Shown here: one piece after another, positions 36,501 to 41,694 of the stretch | Numbering within the stretch: the stretch's first letter is position 1 | Layout: every line of letters begins with the position of its first letter | NCBI GenBank assembly: GCA_033557835.1 | Contig: JAWQRO010000353.1 | Location: forward strand, 1-41,694 | DNA length: 41,694 nucleotides | Source: Helochares maculicollis | Lineage: Eukaryota > Arthropoda > Insecta > Coleoptera > Hydrophilidae | Reading direction: 5' to 3' | Notes under the pieces: generated by a model | The model's input: the letters and a program-made list of their open reading frames with translations, nothing else | What the model was told of the DNA's origin: nothing | Databases searched by the model: none | Program-made: the position numbers and the translations under genes

Positions 36501-39500
36501 TTTGAACAAATCATAACTATGCCAGTAAAAGTTAAAGGTATCAACTCAATATTAACTCTTAAAATACAATTATCTTCCACTCTATATATTTTGTAACATG
36601 AAATCTAGTTTTATTATAGTAACTAATACATCAATATTTATTTATCACACAGCAAAATAGCTCTTCTTTCTAGACTCAACTATCAACTAGTTCCAAGATG
36701 AATTATATACTCATTTTATAAAAAGAAGGCTTAAAATTATTGTAACAAAAAATAGGTATTTTAAAAGACTTCCCAGAAAATCATTTTAGCATTGGGAGAC
36801 ATAAGTTGGGAAAACCTCGCCAAAAAGGTATCGAACTTACAGGGGAAATACCTTGAAGAATAAAAACATAATCTGACCCATAAGCTTATTTTTTCATTTC
36901 TGCTCCACAATCTTTTTAACCATTCTAATAGATTAAGTAAACAGGTCACAATTAACTGATTTGCCACTTACCGATTGCGTCGTCAGAGGAGGTGATGGCG
37001 AGCTCGTCATCTGAGCAGGCAGTGTGGTAGGCCGCGTGTCTGGGGCCGAGCTCCAAGACGTAGCTGTGGCGCGGGGGCGAGAGACTAACCTCGTCGTCGG
37101 AGAACCCGGGGCCCCCACAACTGCGCCCATCGATCCCAGCGAGGCCGACAGTTTGGAGACTTCCACTTGAAACACGAATATTAAAACTCACATCTCATAA
37201 AATTATCAACACTACTCATAACGTCTAACCAACATTCCAAAAAGGGCCATGACAAACATATGAACAAAATATTTACAGAATTAATGTTTTTAAAACAAAT
37301 AAAATTTACAACCAATTGAACAAAAATTTATCTGAACGATAAAATAAAATTAAAATATTAATAAAAAGAATAAAATAAAATGTAAATGAATAGAGGAAAA
37401 TTAACATAACATTAACATATGAATATAAATCAAATCCAATATTTAATGACATAAAACAAAATAAATACAGGGTACCTACCGCTGCTGCTGTCAGCCAAAG
37501 GCAATAGAGGGTGAGCGGAAATGCTGTTTCCGACCGTGCTGGTGTGCATGTTGGTGGCACTGGAGTGCGCGCTAGAATGCCGGAACGAAGCCGACCTGCA
37601 CAACAAAGGAACGAGGAGTGAGACTTTGCTATGTGGCTCAAAATATGTTTCCAAAGTAGCCCAAAATACCGAAACTACACAATCGTTTCTTTTTAAATTT
37701 CTAAATATACTAAACGACCTTTCGGCATCTAAAATTTTATGGAGCACAGCAGAAATAGCTAATTTGACTAAATTTCTTCTAATTTGTCTCTAAAGAATTC
37801 TAAAAAATATTTTTTGATACCAATTCATTGTTTGCCAGCAACTTTCATGATTTAAATCCTCAGTAAAGTGTAAAATTAAAAAAATTATTTCCAAATTGCA
37901 TCTTATATTAAAAAATTCTATATAATTCTAATTAAAAACAGTGTCTAAATAATTTGGACACTATAATGATTATCAAACCAACATGATTTAAAATAATTAA
38001 GTTCAGTTAAGCTTAACATTTTCAAAATGTAAAAAATAGTAAGATTTCGGAGATAAAAGTTGCCATGAATTGAGAGCAAAAAGCATTTTATCGAATTGAG
38101 TCGTTTCTATTTACCGTAAGACTGAAATTTTTAGAACATTTAAAACATGCTACATTAAAATGGTGGCATGATTTGCATTTGAACATTTACTTGCAGGAAG
38201 ATTAAGGAATTGAAAAGTGATTTGTGAATAAAAAACAAAAACAATATAAATTGACAAAAAAAACGGAAAGAATTGCAATTGAAAATAAAGTGACTTTAAA
38301 ATTGGAATTTGCCACCAATTTGTGTTAAAAAATAAAAATAAATAAGTAAATAAATGTTACATCAACATCCAAGTGCAAAGAAAATAGAAACGACATAGGA
38401 AACATTAATAGTTTAGATTTTGACCAGCGATTTTTTAGCCCATCCTCCTTCCCTTGAATACATACTGATTTTTTTTGAATTTTTTTCCAAAATGAATTTA
38501 CCAGCATCGGCTACAGCAAATCCTTGCCAAATGCTACAACAACCATGCTCCACGCCACAAGGGTTCTACTACTGGTTTTGCCATGAAAAACTTTGTCAAC
38601 TCATAACGGAAACTCATAAAATTCACAATTAACATAAATTAAAAAATGGTTAAACTGTTAAATACTTTCACTTTTTACAAAAATCATTTCACTGGTACCT
38701 TATTTTAAAATAGCGAGCACTTAAATGTGACCACATACTTAAGGTTCACTTAAGAGAGCATTTACTTTGTTTTTTCTCAATTGTAGAAACCATTTCTAAT
38801 AGAACTTGATTGTATTAATTGTGCAGGTTAAAGGAGGTTAATTAATTAAATATAGTGAGGAATCTTAAAAAGAATGGAGTGATTGAAACAAATGTGAACT
38901 TAATTTCGTGTGCTAATGATTCATCCAGTATTTAACAGTTCATATATTTGAATTGAAATTAATTACAGAACAATTAATCAAAGTAAATATAAAAATTAAA
39001 GCAAAACTTCTACGATTAAGCATAAAGAGCAAACTCATAAGTAAAAAATAAAACAGATATTATAGTTTTCTCCACAAAAAGTTCATATTTCATTTTTTGT
39101 CAGTCTATCAATTATATTTAAAAATAACTTGAAAAGTCATGCTTTGAACATAAACAAAAGAATAAGTTGTTGGTACATTAATAATATAGTTATGGCTTAC
39201 CTTTGGAATGTTTGTCGCTTAACGTAGTTATCCCTAACAAATTCAACTATTTGTTTTTGAGTTTTACCACTATACCTGTAAATGAATAAGGTTCCTTTAA
39301 AATATTGCTTAAATTTAGACAGTTGCAATGAGTGGATTCGATTTGTTCATTATTCTTTGATTCTTTGTTACTTATTAGTTATAAGTATCAAATATGTGAT
39401 TTCTTTATTTTCTACTGTTTAGAGCTGAAATTTTGTGTGAATGTTAGGGTTTAGCAATATTTGCATCACAGGCTAGGAAATTAAATTTCATATTAAAATA

Positions 39501-41236
39501 TGATAATTCAAATTTTACAAGGCAAGATCTACTTTTTACACAAAATTGGCAGTAGATAAAGAACCATTTCTGGTGCTTAATAGGCAGTAATCATTTGGAC
39601 CAAAGCTTCATTCGAAAATATAAAGTAGGTGCAAGTAGGTACTTAATTGCATGTTCGTAAATTTTGATAATTTGTGTATTAAGGCCATTTCGTTCAAATT
39701 TAATTGAATATAATTTGTAGGTGTTTATGTTTTGCAACATCAAGATGGTAGAGATGTCACACAATAGATGAAGAGCTGGCTTACCTAAATGAACTACCTC
39801 TGGATAAAACTCTTGTTTTATGACGTGAAATGCTTTTCACAGATGAACACCTAAAGAATCCATGGTTCTCAACGCACTTTTTCCAGAAGTTCTTGCACTC
39901 GTTTCTTCCCTCAAAGAAGAATTCTACCGTGTCCTTATAATACCCCTAAAATCAGTAAGGCAAAGATCATTGAAAATAAGCTTTAAATGAATAATGCTGA
40001 ACAAAACAAAACGTTTCTAAAGAAAGATAAAATAAAATTTGTCGTGGTTAATTCAACTAAATCAAAGATTAACACAAAAGCGAAACAATAGAATACATTA
40101 ATGATGGAAGCACCCTGCCAATTCGCCCCTTCAGAGAAACAATTTAGACTAGATAATTTTCAATCAAGCTTAGAAAAAGAAAGTGGGTTGATATAATAAT
40201 GTTTTGGCTACTTTTGTCGTTTGGCCATTTAAGCACTATACCCACTTTCTTCATCTATAGAAGCAAAAGCTAACCATGAGAAATTTGTATTTTTATCAAG
40301 CAGATACTTACGTAGCCTTCTGGGTGTAGTTTTATAAGGAATCGTTTTCGTTTAAATGATATTTTTCTAATTTTTGCCCAGGAAAATGTATTTATCTTTG
40401 TATAACTTTGAAAGACTACAATCCCCATATGAGCCACTGCTAAATTTAGTGGGACGTTCTCATGATCCTTGGCTGGATGCATTTTCATTCCATACAATTC
40501 ACATCTCCTTGCAGTTTCCAATAAATTTAGGTCAGCTTCAGCTGGTGATTGCCCACTAAAATGAGAGACACTACGTATAATTTCGTGAAGTGTTTAAATT
40601 ACGTTTTTGATACTATTTTTTTTAAATCAAGGTCCTTACGCATGTTTTTTATGGTTTTCCATGATCCTCCTTTCCATTTCTTGATCTTGATGTGGCACAA
40701 ACTTATAACTAGAAAGGTACGTGTGGTCTGGATAGTCTTCAGAAACGTAGTCACCACATTCCGCTTGTACTATGTAGCTTGCCATAAGGGCTGCTGTGTT
40801 ATCGTTACATTGTATCAGTCCGTGCGACAAGTCTCGTTTCACTTGAAGGCAGAACAGATATCTCGTGTATTCCTCCTCGAGTTGAGCAGGATCGGGAGTA
40901 TAAAACTTAACACAAAAGTATAAAATTGGATCTACTAACGAGAGGCCTAGCTGTCTGGAAATTGGTTTTTGGAGATCTAGCCAATACTGTAAATGAAAGA
41001 TAATTTTCTTATTATTATATTTTTGTGGCAGTAATTAAGGTATTTTATTAGCATTGTTTTTGCCCTTCTTTGCTGCTATTCTCTTTTATTAAGACAAGTA
41101 AAATTAATAAATAGTTTATGTTTGGACTTACTTTTGTACCGGCTAAGTCTTGATATTCCAAGCCGAAATAGTCTGCCTCTAATAGGTGTAGCTGCTTGCA
41201 TACTTGGTCGAATAAGACACGGCCCATAGCTTTTGC
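17897..41236 (-). CDS. Cdep: FARP1/2-Cdep homologue: FERM, RhoGEF (DH) and two PH domains, 5' end outside the window
   Basis: FARP/Cdep proteins are membrane-associated Rac-type guanine-nucleotide exchange factors, in which FERM binds membrane or receptors and DH-PH-PH carries exchange activity and autoinhibition. Minus-strand coding exons in order: 41236-41132, 40986-40640, 40555-40312, 39945-39785, 39275-39201 (FERM and FERM-adjacent); 37595-37480 (linker); then 23152-22572, 22418-22232, 19443-19193, 19121-18986, 18787-18647, 18553-18408, 18250-17897 (DH, PH1, PH2). All junctions are GT-AG with matching phases, giving 947 residues for the visible part. Hallmarks are ETARRCELYGMKMHPAKD, SFKRKRFLIKL, YYIAKEI, TQKVCYLP, PLHRLL, NTTVHVCWHRNTS and YTFNRWMEVI. 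The first ~45 FERM residues and the start codon lie beyond the right edge. Two further exons, 37165-36972 and the giant 36310-26789, sit inside this gene and give alternative products described separately. Confidence 0.94.
18647..19443 (-). CDS. Cdep: Cdep exons for the DH end and PH1
   Basis: Exons 19443-19193, 19121-18986 and 18787-18647 (phases 1, 0, 1 and 1 at successive borders). They encode the last DH helices (RLLKHYGPNHPDRGDC onward), the PH1 strands FIRHGCLLKHSRKG and QRMFFLFSDILLYTSR (the second formed at an exon junction), FKVHGHMPLRGV, and the C-terminal PH helix ERWKQDLLSAI. The match to vertebrate FARP1/2 is residue-by-residue recognisable. Confidence 0.95.
19444..22231 (-). other. 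Cdep intron with a mariner insertion
   Basis: 2.8-kb intron between DH exons. It contains the mariner relic at 20785-21490. Around 19730-20110 a minus-strand stretch reads as broken coding-like sequence (for example TPFETGNSKSKIAIE) that I could not assign. The rest is AT-rich non-coding DNA. Confidence 0.7.
20785..21490 (-). mobile_element. Degenerate mariner-family transposon, internally deleted
   Basis: Minus-strand fragments of a mariner transposase occur in the right order. The N-terminus starts at the ATG near 21371 (MGDFAEQRTCIKFYLRNEY, then a stop). A helix-turn-helix piece follows (ENRRLTTRDLADSVGIS), then NAPCHTAWVLRDFFAKN, and DLA*CDIWLFSKHKRPMRGYRF with a TAG inside the catalytic D34D block. 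The C-terminus DCFMDWKKH*QKCVLSDG ends FEGDEIDLEE and stop. The segment between the HTH and NAPCHT, where the first catalytic Asp lies, is missing. Ends starting AGGTGAATTTGTTT (20785, preceded by TA) and AGGTGAAATTGTCAT (21490 inward, minus strand) look like its inverted repeats. With premature stops, frameshifts and a deletion it cannot encode an active transposase. Confidence 0.85.
22232..23152 (-). CDS. Cdep: Cdep exons for the RhoGEF (DH) domain
   Basis: Exons 23152-22572 and 22418-22232, joined in phase 0. The first begins with an Asn/Ser/Thr-rich linker (NYQNTSNSTIMSENNNS) and then DH conserved region 1 (RTYYIAKEILMTELTYKKDL). The second holds conserved region 3 (FETQKVCYLPVTTFVLKPLHRLL). 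The 23152 acceptor is phase 1. It accepts the linker exon ending at 37480 in frame, or the 37165-36972 exon when that is read in its second frame. DH domains catalyse GDP release from Rho-family GTPases; FARP/Cdep proteins act mainly on Rac-type ones. Confidence 0.94.
25885..25915. repeat. Compound (TG)n(TA)n(CA) microsatellite
   Basis: Runs of TG then TA followed by CACACA. The block is nearly its own reverse complement, so it could form a hairpin. It lies in the putative 3' UTR or intron of Cdep. Confidence 0.9.
26177..26182 (-). terminator. Candidate poly(A) signal of the giant-exon transcript
   Basis: Minus-strand AATAAA about 610 bases past the giant ORF's stop; another is at 26055-26060. 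Which one is used, if either, needs transcript ends. Confidence 0.3.
26789..36310 (-). CDS. Cdep: Giant alternative terminal exon of Cdep (>3,100 codons)
   Basis: A single 9.5-kb exon begins at a TTATTTTCAG acceptor (exon from 36310) and stays open to a TGA at 26789. That is 54 codons before its first ATG (36148) and 3,119 residues from that ATG on. Joined to exon 37165-36972 and the FERM exons it gives 3,587 residues for the visible part. No catalytic domain is recognised. The protein is Ser/Lys/Glu/Asp-rich and likely disordered, with many basic-directed phospho-site-like motifs (RTSSLES, RSCSLDS, RAKSLD). It has PxxP-rich stretches (RGSKPPPLKPK, KLPPKPPLDRK), a basic Lys/Ser/Pro-rich middle reminiscent of microtubule-binding regions, several internal repeats, and an acidic, more ordered-looking C-terminus (IPPPLLEDDFESDKQI). 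It lacks DH and PH, so this product would be a FERM scaffold rather than a GEF. Translation from the ATG at 36148 as a separate protein is an alternative. Confidence 0.85.
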   Translation of the reverse strand, partial: ATPVTSATTSPQHILYQGTPTQQFTNSSPVAVHAAVHRADTGTSNTRTHITSTRMPSSHKSEGSLDHSPPRLTNNYPSQTQSQNDLDVVISNKTQASPEYTYRSITSLPKRHIWQRSASCRELYDYSFEDSGQAKRRIKPVMAAEAHINLEERKLESPITRFDDHRSIYSSNSRNASLEIHQDIMMPDQKVYSSSYPGTTTYSQESMEDPGNYDLRDSQDDLSHDSYELIERSDDDYSTSGDYKYKKAKTLNTRSCSLDSGNYLPSDSESDGDKRHKCKSSSDVHQDIFAMEDPRDLPREIIPRKSDGSFYKTFKVNSRTSSLESKSDCYESKNSKSSKESLKKTARDRSFGSRTSSQESKSDYETKQRVIPRNKSYENVRKHEYVDSRGSSLDSKSEYYDAISKIADEHKYGSKYHHEYDRKIQFQRNYGTQKPRQDNLLAELNKTFTSFPTFKETSHVHSISLQNVETEQNIRANRMMANLEQNTVPRTQKPGQQPRPQSLQDKEPTRNQVTHIWPESIAGVPTEIRDWKSKQNTRSTESESNIFSFDEDKIQSLQESDVDVGAGFSVVPDIDTTTKPEPKKKESFRDIFMEIEPRRLDKGHDLQLHQPIERTKSDPNSLARQRLNSHSRRLPLIHQKTIDLTPAESSDEDYLYKQIPSAPPIMKYRGSHFEMPTAEFGHFDILKREVEGQKTKFEVPKSQFEVLGAKTQSDFINLPPKNEVDIPYVLHKRHIMNGTASKEETITTKHSKESEKLVKGLDKLEFSQTIDEIKLKQKTKPKSPTVTEPAESSSFLFTQNIDLSKVDPVTLEIDKTIQPIQHMSSPKRDITRIDPVMLEALSNKLSQIESDSPTSSKTESLKPLQKAMLMQQKEETKPEVIITKAKVDQSTQKSETPKKNEKQQEKKVPSGEKKSKDAKPKRIIKPRMQPNKKGAKNKTKVRITSFSSDDESLDSDDVFGSAEATPTKLEFSPPQTRKEMESILKIESERKYLQYTMSSTEVEGSPPQTRKTDLLYDRSNDPNFQTELRRISERSFSIPSSEDELNIKTCDMQPVFADPIPEPALTPLQEVDREDADKSVDDTIGEQVTVQELLKEEDLKQIEKEKEKEKELLKADIERDLRDLRVPSRTKITEISSPSLRKKGQSPLLFAHARLNLSEGSAFSLLQKQQATESPVPGRRAKSLDAPVIPVSRLPPLNAFSSKDDTVEEEDHVSQIYTESSDKEHLEEDQRFSELSESDIEKQTPLSKKIIETYVVEPPKIVKEILKDTEAARAFKEKENAAKEAATREVLASIVSSTTSVGRGSKPPPLKPKASDVKKIETKSKVGVKSKTVDKDKDQIVPDVTSRPKKFSKTASTTGRPGTARSTSNKIKPPTVKTGITKEPMKSAARDKLPPKPPLDRKSSSAAAKTTSAKTTTKKATDKPPLVQKSHSADRVGERAVESDKETPKEKALATQSSLTLPEIKRTKSQELESTAKRPTQKEKAKSLEKLEFKRTISKERTKSQEESDSDIAKRKEKQQMLYETAIAQTKTLKSPVKDVLPVFPQVEEMVRERGGKLEISINTIEPNISLEEAIIITKSPKKLDKKMDKKFTKSLELNLSGDDQNKGFQRLGNSLDLDNRPMERGSQEFEFDFKMETINNINTKDAKEKALVTETSPESDDNIVQELVKADIHKDGEGSDDDTLQDTEVCQDNVILEGTSLDVWLTVDEDDKKTKERDISTEGKQREVDNITIIQKSPDFFDKPRINKPPDLLGKLETKSSSDSQSMHSMERLSLGNSLDIKYIDDSGDSSHKSEQDAQLIVEMQKASDTVEKLLLKKIHRRKMSMEELKSPEELPEDKTLVRITSEDESLTEVSELKCESRDQDSNFLGVDGAHRDALLKLSIERSRSEDTGSWMTVECEEYVGAESFDYDNAPLESSERVSDDKSPLGEVEIVHQEECADEELEVKPEVTEASEAEEKSDVIPQQDDTHLLTTNTKHSRMDLLKRSSDQSRSSDTTGSWTSGEKDLSPGNAKENEESSVSCSIGRAIGLSQTIEMFATKDQIDKTSPDLDAPRSPRSPRSPRICVLGRAFTIDEESNPLEVDKDKTDSSSDGSNNGFPKDLTPIQENESTDEGLEGGVKYKKKPYPFEEKWSNDSELTQRLHQKLSKKLSSADKSSLSSMDDSHSDRKRNARSPLHSVEKLSTESRNSLDTESSSGSLGIQSRLARSGEVMKEPSSTWRPFPLESSGSSSLEEGVLPTDQDFYGQEYFLSRENSGEFAPLSDITYQPKDDDVTPTADGPKEGASSELGAFNYPALPPTMGMALGPADMMPGYGTAFLSRTLSRISERSTNSEKSSMEDDSTKASTQSESGNDESMNSSGGQGSFSSDPPSHAHVSDSEKKQSRNGKPSTSVEKKSTSKTSDVQVCEPIPNISNLLQRQISDDRRTSAEMAELSIDDIEIITSERGLRLRRQESEDTIIDEECFESDARDKKGSSSQESDEWPLPEIPQQTQKPLMALHETPSSDTSQITTQVYQPPSKNIPKVFGIRGSIKSQDSEQWPSPPSSVAEPPVVGNVETYYMTPPEEAYKVVVDSSTVSTYDNDESYSDNENRTLDYDGEKTHTYENVASTEQISESISESLSAGPSGVKIVLETKSGDSGGSNSEEDLNISNLNDDVFTDTIDNNSKNELRPPTVLRRSTTSDDSSHSGHVNKKELKPPSQKGSHSSYSEEECTSSLGTTLEDGTVRYALKPTKCTHSSHSEDTSIALSLSEWSNSTNTVKFQNLSSNSGTTKSSTNTSGLKSDDNSLTDIAQSISEWSSSNSNTLKAQSLQFQKLSSTTSTGDSTLTELLPTISDWSSSETSKTLVSQQFFSNTTTIPERSSISRLGSSIDDGELSILHEQKCLKSPQNIPSEDLAIVSSLPPIKPDSKIFKSTERPMIIPVMSDTEKSTESSSMEQRTVHTQRYDKDKQKYSQKHQPSSKSTERPIKVPLKLSKCSPYYSSSLSSESTPMQTTSPIPLSKTATVPLTRSHRKPVAKHLFQAKSPPSENDSTSSMESPKSKSDSRDRRGYRRRRQAPQKRHKVEKGVHTQDDYFYFQEQEISDYNEYIRNKSMEEVACSFHYDSTIAETAASYVETLEEGYFPDGDSQSGSDIFRMEREEDDRYEIAEGGFDVSCIPPPLLEDDFESDKQI
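27745..28075 (-). repeat. Triple SEW repeat in the giant ORF
   Basis: Three diverged copies of a unit centred on S-[IL]-S-[ED]-W-S: SLSEWSNSTNTVKFQNLSS, SISEWSSSNSNTLK (followed by FQKLSS) and TISDWSSSETSKTL. They are spaced roughly 40-60 residues apart. Confidence 0.8.
30306..30680 (-). repeat. Duplicated RSxDTxGSW motif in the giant ORF
   Basis: LLKLSIERSRSEDTGSW and LLKRSSDQSRSSDTTGSW lie about 100 residues apart and align along more than 15 positions, indicating an old internal duplication. Confidence 0.75.
35045..35359 (-). repeat. 35-residue periodic SRxSSxxSKS repeats in the giant ORF
   Basis: Counting from the ATG at 36148, SRTSSLESKSD, SRTSSQESKSDY and SRGSSLDSKSEYY start at residues 264, 299 and 334, exactly 35 residues apart. 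Related single copies are TRSCSLDSGNY (200) and SRNASLEI (119). Each carries an R-x-S-S core typical of basophilic kinase or 14-3-3 sites; the function is inference. Confidence 0.85.
36138..36148 (-). other. Overlapping ATG/TAG at the 5' end of the giant ORF
   Basis: The first ATG of the giant ORF (36148-36146) overlaps the stop of the alternative frame entering this exon: GGATGCCCTCTAG, with TAG at 36140-36138. The alternative frame is open from the acceptor to this stop (58 codons after the junction). The geometry resembles termination-reinitiation overlaps, and CTC TAG C is also a plausible +1-shift context; neither is proven. Confidence 0.6.
36311..36971 (-). other. Cdep intron before the giant exon
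   Basis: 661-base AT-rich intron with donor TCG|GTAAGT and acceptor TTATTTTCAG. Nothing else is seen. Confidence 0.85.
36972..37165 (-). CDS. Cdep: Cdep branch-point exon, open in two frames
   Basis: A 194-base GC-rich exon between the FERM linker exon and the giant exon; acceptor GTTTCAAG|TGG (a second AG lies 6 bases further in) and donor TCG|GTAAGT. With the upstream donor at 37480 it reads VEVSKLSASLGSM...LTTQS and leaves in phase 0, in frame with the giant ORF. With the donor at 37476 it reads GSLQTVGLAGIDG...SDDELAITSSDDAI and leaves in phase 1, in frame with the DH exon at 23152. The third frame has a stop about 27 codons in. By hand count the second frame has the more coding-like third positions (about 47 of 64 codons end in G or C, mostly C, against about 40 of 62). 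The first frame is Ser/Thr/Pro-rich, which can be a shadow-frame artefact. Which frame is used needs transcripts. Confidence 0.75.
37476..37595 (-). CDS. Cdep: Cdep FERM-to-effector linker exon with tandem donors
   Basis: The acceptor TTGTGCAG|GTCGGC completes an Arg codon and gives RSASFRHSSAHSSATNM and then SAHPLLPLADSSS, a serine-rich linker after the FERM-adjacent region. Two GT donors lie 4 bases apart in GCG|GTAG|GTACCC. The first (exon end 37480) is phase 1 with the better intron side (GTAGGT). The second (exon end 37476) is phase 2 with AG on the exon side. The first also joins the DH exon at 23152 directly in frame, giving the classical FARP architecture. Confidence 0.85.
37596..39200 (-). 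other. Cdep intron between FERM-adjacent and linker exons
   Basis: 1.6-kb intron, donor AAG|GTAAGC and acceptor TTGTGCAG. AT-rich. A short plus-strand open frame near 38.5 kb has no family resemblance. No gene seen. Confidence 0.8.
39201..41236 (-). CDS. Cdep: Cdep FERM and FERM-adjacent exons (5' partial)
   Basis: Five exons: 41236-41132, 40986-40640, 40555-40312, 39945-39785 and 39275-39201. They encode the end of FERM lobe F1 (GRVLFDQVCKQLHLLEADYFGLEYQD), F2 (YWLDLQKPISRQL to MENHKKHAGQSPAEADLNLL) and F3 (ETARRCELYGMKM to SFKRKRFLIKLHPEGY, then YYKDTVEFFFEGRNECKNFW). The FERM-adjacent motif LSRGSSFRYSGKTQKQ is completed at the 39785/39275 junction. All phases agree (0, 2, 0, 2 and 2). The domain binds phosphoinositides or membrane-protein tails in relatives. 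The first F1 strands and the start codon are outside the window. Confidence 0.95.
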
Positions 41237-41663
41237 CTGGAATAAAGAAACAGAGCTGCTTAGTTAATATGTAACTTCTCTAGAATTATATTATAAAATC
41301 AATTTTAATGTGAATTTTAAAGCCATATACTTTAAAGAATCTTAACCATGTAAATCTTCCATAACATATTAATTATGCAAAAATGAAACTGTCCATATTT
41401 TCTATAAAAAAATTTAATTTGGAAGGATCTCAGTTGCATATTACAATTCGCAATTATTAAAAGTTTGATAGAATGGATATCACTTTATATAAAAATTATT
41501 AATATTCCAAGATTACATTTTTTCAGCACTTTCATTGACATTACAGATATATAAATATTTGTTTGGTGGTAGATTTATGATTCATAATTGCAGAAGCTTC
41601 TTTAATTATGAAGTGAAAATTGTAAAGACCACCAAACAAATAAAATTCGCTATAAAAAATTAA

Positions 41664-41670
<7 letters not shown>
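41237..41670 (-). other. Partial Cdep intron at the right edge
   Basis: AT-rich intron upstream of the first visible FERM exon. It contains an 85-base imperfect inverted repeat at 41557-41641, after which comes a segment resembling the left edge of the window. No exon is visible. Confidence 0.7.
41557..41641. repeat. 85-base inverted repeat (fold-back element)
   Basis: Perfect 14-base arms (ATTTGTTTGGTGGT at 41557-41570 and its complement at 41628-41641) enclose a partly palindromic centre with AGAAGCTTCT at 41592-41601. It could be a small fold-back or MITE-type element. Confidence 0.7.

Positions 41671-41694
<24 letters not shown>
41671..41694. repeat. (TA)n tract at the window end
   Basis: At least 12 TA units running off the right edge. 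Confidence 0.95.

Noticed and set aside
36961..37190. Unspliced extension of the dual-frame exon as an independent small gene
   Set aside because: The donor TCG|GTAAGT and in-frame joining on both sides explain it better as a Cdep exon.
1..41694. CRISPR arrays, bacterial operons, tRNA or rRNA genes
   Set aside because: No regularly spaced direct repeats, Shine-Dalgarno-linked gene strings or recognisable tRNA/rRNA segments were seen; the window is plainly eukaryotic nuclear DNA.

Overview
The window reads as nuclear DNA of an insect. It is AT-rich, its genes are split by small GT-AG introns, and it carries a ZAD-type C2H2 zinc-finger gene (a class essentially restricted to arthropods and expanded in holometabolous insects), a decayed mariner transposase, and animal ESCRT and FERM-RhoGEF genes. 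The order within insects cannot be fixed from the sequence. The odd length, with a related repeat ending in (TA)n at both edges, suggests a whole contig that broke in repeats.

Layout from left to right. A compact three-exon Vta1/LIP5 gene (ESCRT/Vps4 cofactor) lies on the minus strand at 0.9-2.5 kb. About 1 kb away and head-to-head with it is a plus-strand gene at 3.6-4.5 kb for a 2H-phosphoesterase-like protein (DUF1868-like, two HxT motifs). A gene-free 4.1 kb follows. A four-exon plus-strand gene (8.6-11.6 kb) encodes a ZAD plus ten C2H2 fingers. A probable 0.87-kb non-autonomous DNA transposon with ~27-bp inverted ends sits just past its poly(A) signal. From 12.5 to 17.9 kb there is no gene; this stretch has microsatellites, a possible decayed LINE fragment and a probable dispersed repeat.

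The right 24 kb (17.9 kb to the right edge) is one minus-strand gene, the insect FARP/Cdep homologue (FERM - RhoGEF/DH - PH - PH). Its first exons lie beyond the right edge. Between the FERM exons and the DH-PH-PH exons lies a single 9.5-kb exon open for more than 3,100 codons and ending in its own stop. It encodes a Ser/Lys/Glu-rich, low-complexity protein with several internal repeat families. Splice phases show two coherent outcomes from the same FERM head: a giant FERM-scaffold protein without GEF activity, or a classical FERM-DH-PH-PH RacGEF.

The most interesting signal is at this branch point. The exon before it has two tandem donors 4 nt apart, and the following 194-nt exon is open in two frames. 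One frame runs into the giant ORF. The other runs in frame into the DH exon, or, if the giant exon is included, reaches a TAG that overlaps the first ATG of the giant ORF. Both frames look protein-like and the stretch is unusually GC-rich, so dual coding, coupled splice-site choice, or frameshift/reinitiation are testable possibilities.
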